Of a stretch of DNA of 64,000 nucleotides, positions 62,874-64,000 are shown one piece after another. Within the stretch, counting starts at the first letter, position 1, and the number at the start of each line of letters is the position of its first letter. Source of the DNA: Faecalibacter rhinopitheci (lineage in GTDB: Bacteria > Bacteroidota > Bacteroidia > Flavobacteriales > Weeksellaceae); the NCBI RefSeq assembly GCF_015234135.1, contig NZ_JADGIK010000003.1:1-64000 (forward strand), given 5' to 3'. The notes beneath the pieces are model-generated. The model had not been told where the DNA came from. It searched no databases and saw only the letters and a program-made list of their open reading frames with translations. The position numbers and the translations under genes were made by a program.

Positions 62874-64000
62874 TGAATTCATATACAATTACATTAATAG
62901 GAAATCCCAATGTAGGTAAGACATCTTTATTTAATAAATTAACTAACCTTCGTCAGAAAGTAGGGAATTATCCTGGGGTTACTGTTGAGAAAAGGGAAGG
63001 AAATATTGAACATAACGGCAATAAGTATCATATTATTGATTTACCTGGTACATATTCTATCTACCCTAATTCATTAGATGAAGAAATTGTTTTTCAGATT
63101 TTAGGAAATAAAGCTAACAAAGATTATCCTGACTTAGCTGTAGTGGTTTCTGAACCTAGTAATTTAAGACGTTCTATTCTCTTATTTAAACAAATTCAAG
63201 ATTTAAATGTTCCTTCGATTTTCGTTATTAATATGAAGGATGAAATACAAGCGAAAGGATTAGAAATTGATCTTAATAAATTAGAAGAGCTTTTACAAAC
63301 TAAGGTTGTCTTAACCAATGCTCGTACAAGTGAAGGGCTAGATGAGCTCATTCAGCATTTTAATTATAAACCAAAAATTGCCGAATCTACTTTTGAAGCA
63401 GGACAATTATATGATAAGGCAATACACGAAGTTAAATCTACTTTTAAAATTGATTCAGATTACTTGGCTTGGTTATATTTAGGTCAGAAAAATGTTTCTT
63501 ATTTATCTTCAGAGTTACAAAATTCGTTAGCATCAATTAAGAAATCGTATAAAATAATTGAAAGACGATTACAAGTAAAAGAAACGTTAGATCGTAATAA
63601 ATATTTAGATAATTCTCTCAAAGATATAATTACATATACTCATCGTAAAGAGACTTCTTCTACAGAAAAGTTAGATAAAGTTTTAATGCATCCTATTTTA
63701 GGGTACGGAATTTTTATGTTAGTTATACTTTTAATGTTCCAGGCGGTATATACATGGTCGGGACCATTAATGGATTATATTGATGGATTGTTTGGTACAT
63801 TACAAAATTTGGCAACAACTACACTTCCAGCAGGACCGTTAGTAGATATTATTTCCCAAGCTATAATTCCTGGAATTGGAGGAATTGTAATTTTTGTACC
63901 ACAAATTGCTATTCTGTTCTTATTTATTTCTCTAATGGAAGAAACAGGTTATATGAGTCGTGTAGTATATTTGATGGATCGCTGGTTAAAGCCATTTGGA
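62873..64000 (+). CDS. feoB: Ferrous iron transport protein B, 3' end cut by window
   Basis: The frame is open from ATG 62873 to the window end, giving the first 376 residues of a protein usually 650-800 long. The N-terminal G domain has ITLIGNPNVGKTSLFNKLT (G1), VTVEKREG (G2), IDLPGTYSI (G3) and INMKDE (G4). The helical spacer follows, then the first membrane segments (YGIFMLVILLMFQAVY) and the GIGGIVIFVPQIAILF gate motif. FeoB imports ferrous iron with GTP-linked control. It is one unit with feoA. Confidence 0.96.
   Translation, partial: MNSYTITLIGNPNVGKTSLFNKLTNLRQKVGNYPGVTVEKREGNIEHNGNKYHIIDLPGTYSIYPNSLDEEIVFQILGNKANKDYPDLAVVVSEPSNLRRSILLFKQIQDLNVPSIFVINMKDEIQAKGLEIDLNKLEELLQTKVVLTNARTSEGLDELIQHFNYKPKIAESTFEAGQLYDKAIHEVKSTFKIDSDYLAWLYLGQKNVSYLSSELQNSLASIKKSYKIIERRLQVKETLDRNKYLDNSLKDIITYTHRKETSSTEKLDKVLMHPILGYGIFMLVILLMFQAVYTWSGPLMDYIDGLFGTLQNLATTTLPAGPLVDIISQAIIPGIGGIVIFVPQIAILFLFISLMEETGYMSRVVYLMDRWLKPFG

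Overview
The window is a low-GC (about one third G+C by eye) chromosomal segment from a member of Bacteroidota, most likely order Flavobacteriales and probably a Weeksellaceae-type organism. The support is a PorG-like/DUF6089 gene beside uppS, bamA and two skp genes, mevalonate-pathway and DUF4292/DUF4254 genes, many promoters matching TAnnTTTG (with -33 TTTG in the best case), lack of Shine-Dalgarno sites, and several lipoproteins and Sec-exported peptidases. The genus cannot be fixed from sequence alone. No rRNA, tRNA, transposase, integrase or CRISPR array was seen.

Bases 1-10,900 are accessory-looking and very unlike the rest. Small genes lie in long spacers packed with dispersed, hairpin-forming repeats. 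The genes are a truncated MauE/DoxX-type membrane protein, an AraC-tailed regulator, a DUF6266 protein, a pair of overlapping small helix-turn-helix proteins, and a terminator-closed cassette of a DUF5675 protein plus two tiny membrane proteins. A DegT-family aminotransferase follows. At least a dozen copies of a 150-160 bp repeat share one plan: a short head hairpin, two arms of about 50 bases that pair with each other, an 18-21 base loop with a loosely conserved core, and a closing AGGCC. The arm sequences differ between subfamilies while pairing is kept. A second, shorter family keeps its flanks and swaps the hairpin stem. This is the strongest candidate for something undescribed.

Bases 10,900-23,300 hold housekeeping genes: plsC, an M1 aminopeptidase lipoprotein and rnhA in a tight chain, then pgi; on the minus strand azurin, queE, folD, a pair of secreted proteins, a small unknown protein and gpsA. 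Bases 23,390-31,050 hold a forward run of a polysaccharide flippase, dut, a sugar-phosphate nucleotidyltransferase, a DUF4292 lipoprotein, an EnvC-like LytM protein, tatA, a DUF4254 protein and a DUF6051-like hydrolase. Bases 31,100-44,000 contain three large peptidases (one M1, two S9), an acyltransferase, two RluB/RluF-type pseudouridine synthases, a UbiA-type prenyltransferase and mevalonate kinase.

Bases 44,270-52,700 are an envelope-biogenesis run: CBS protein, nadK, porG-like gene, uppS, bamA, two skp/ompH genes, rfbC and rfbD. Bases 52,700-64,000 carry serS, a small lipoprotein, holB, cutC, a Fur-family regulator next to a zinc/cadmium-type P-type ATPase, a double-domain universal stress protein, a thioesterase, thiL, rplU-rpmA and feoA-feoB, with feoB cut by the window end. 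Most transcription units end in clear stem-loops with T-tracts, many of them bidirectional.
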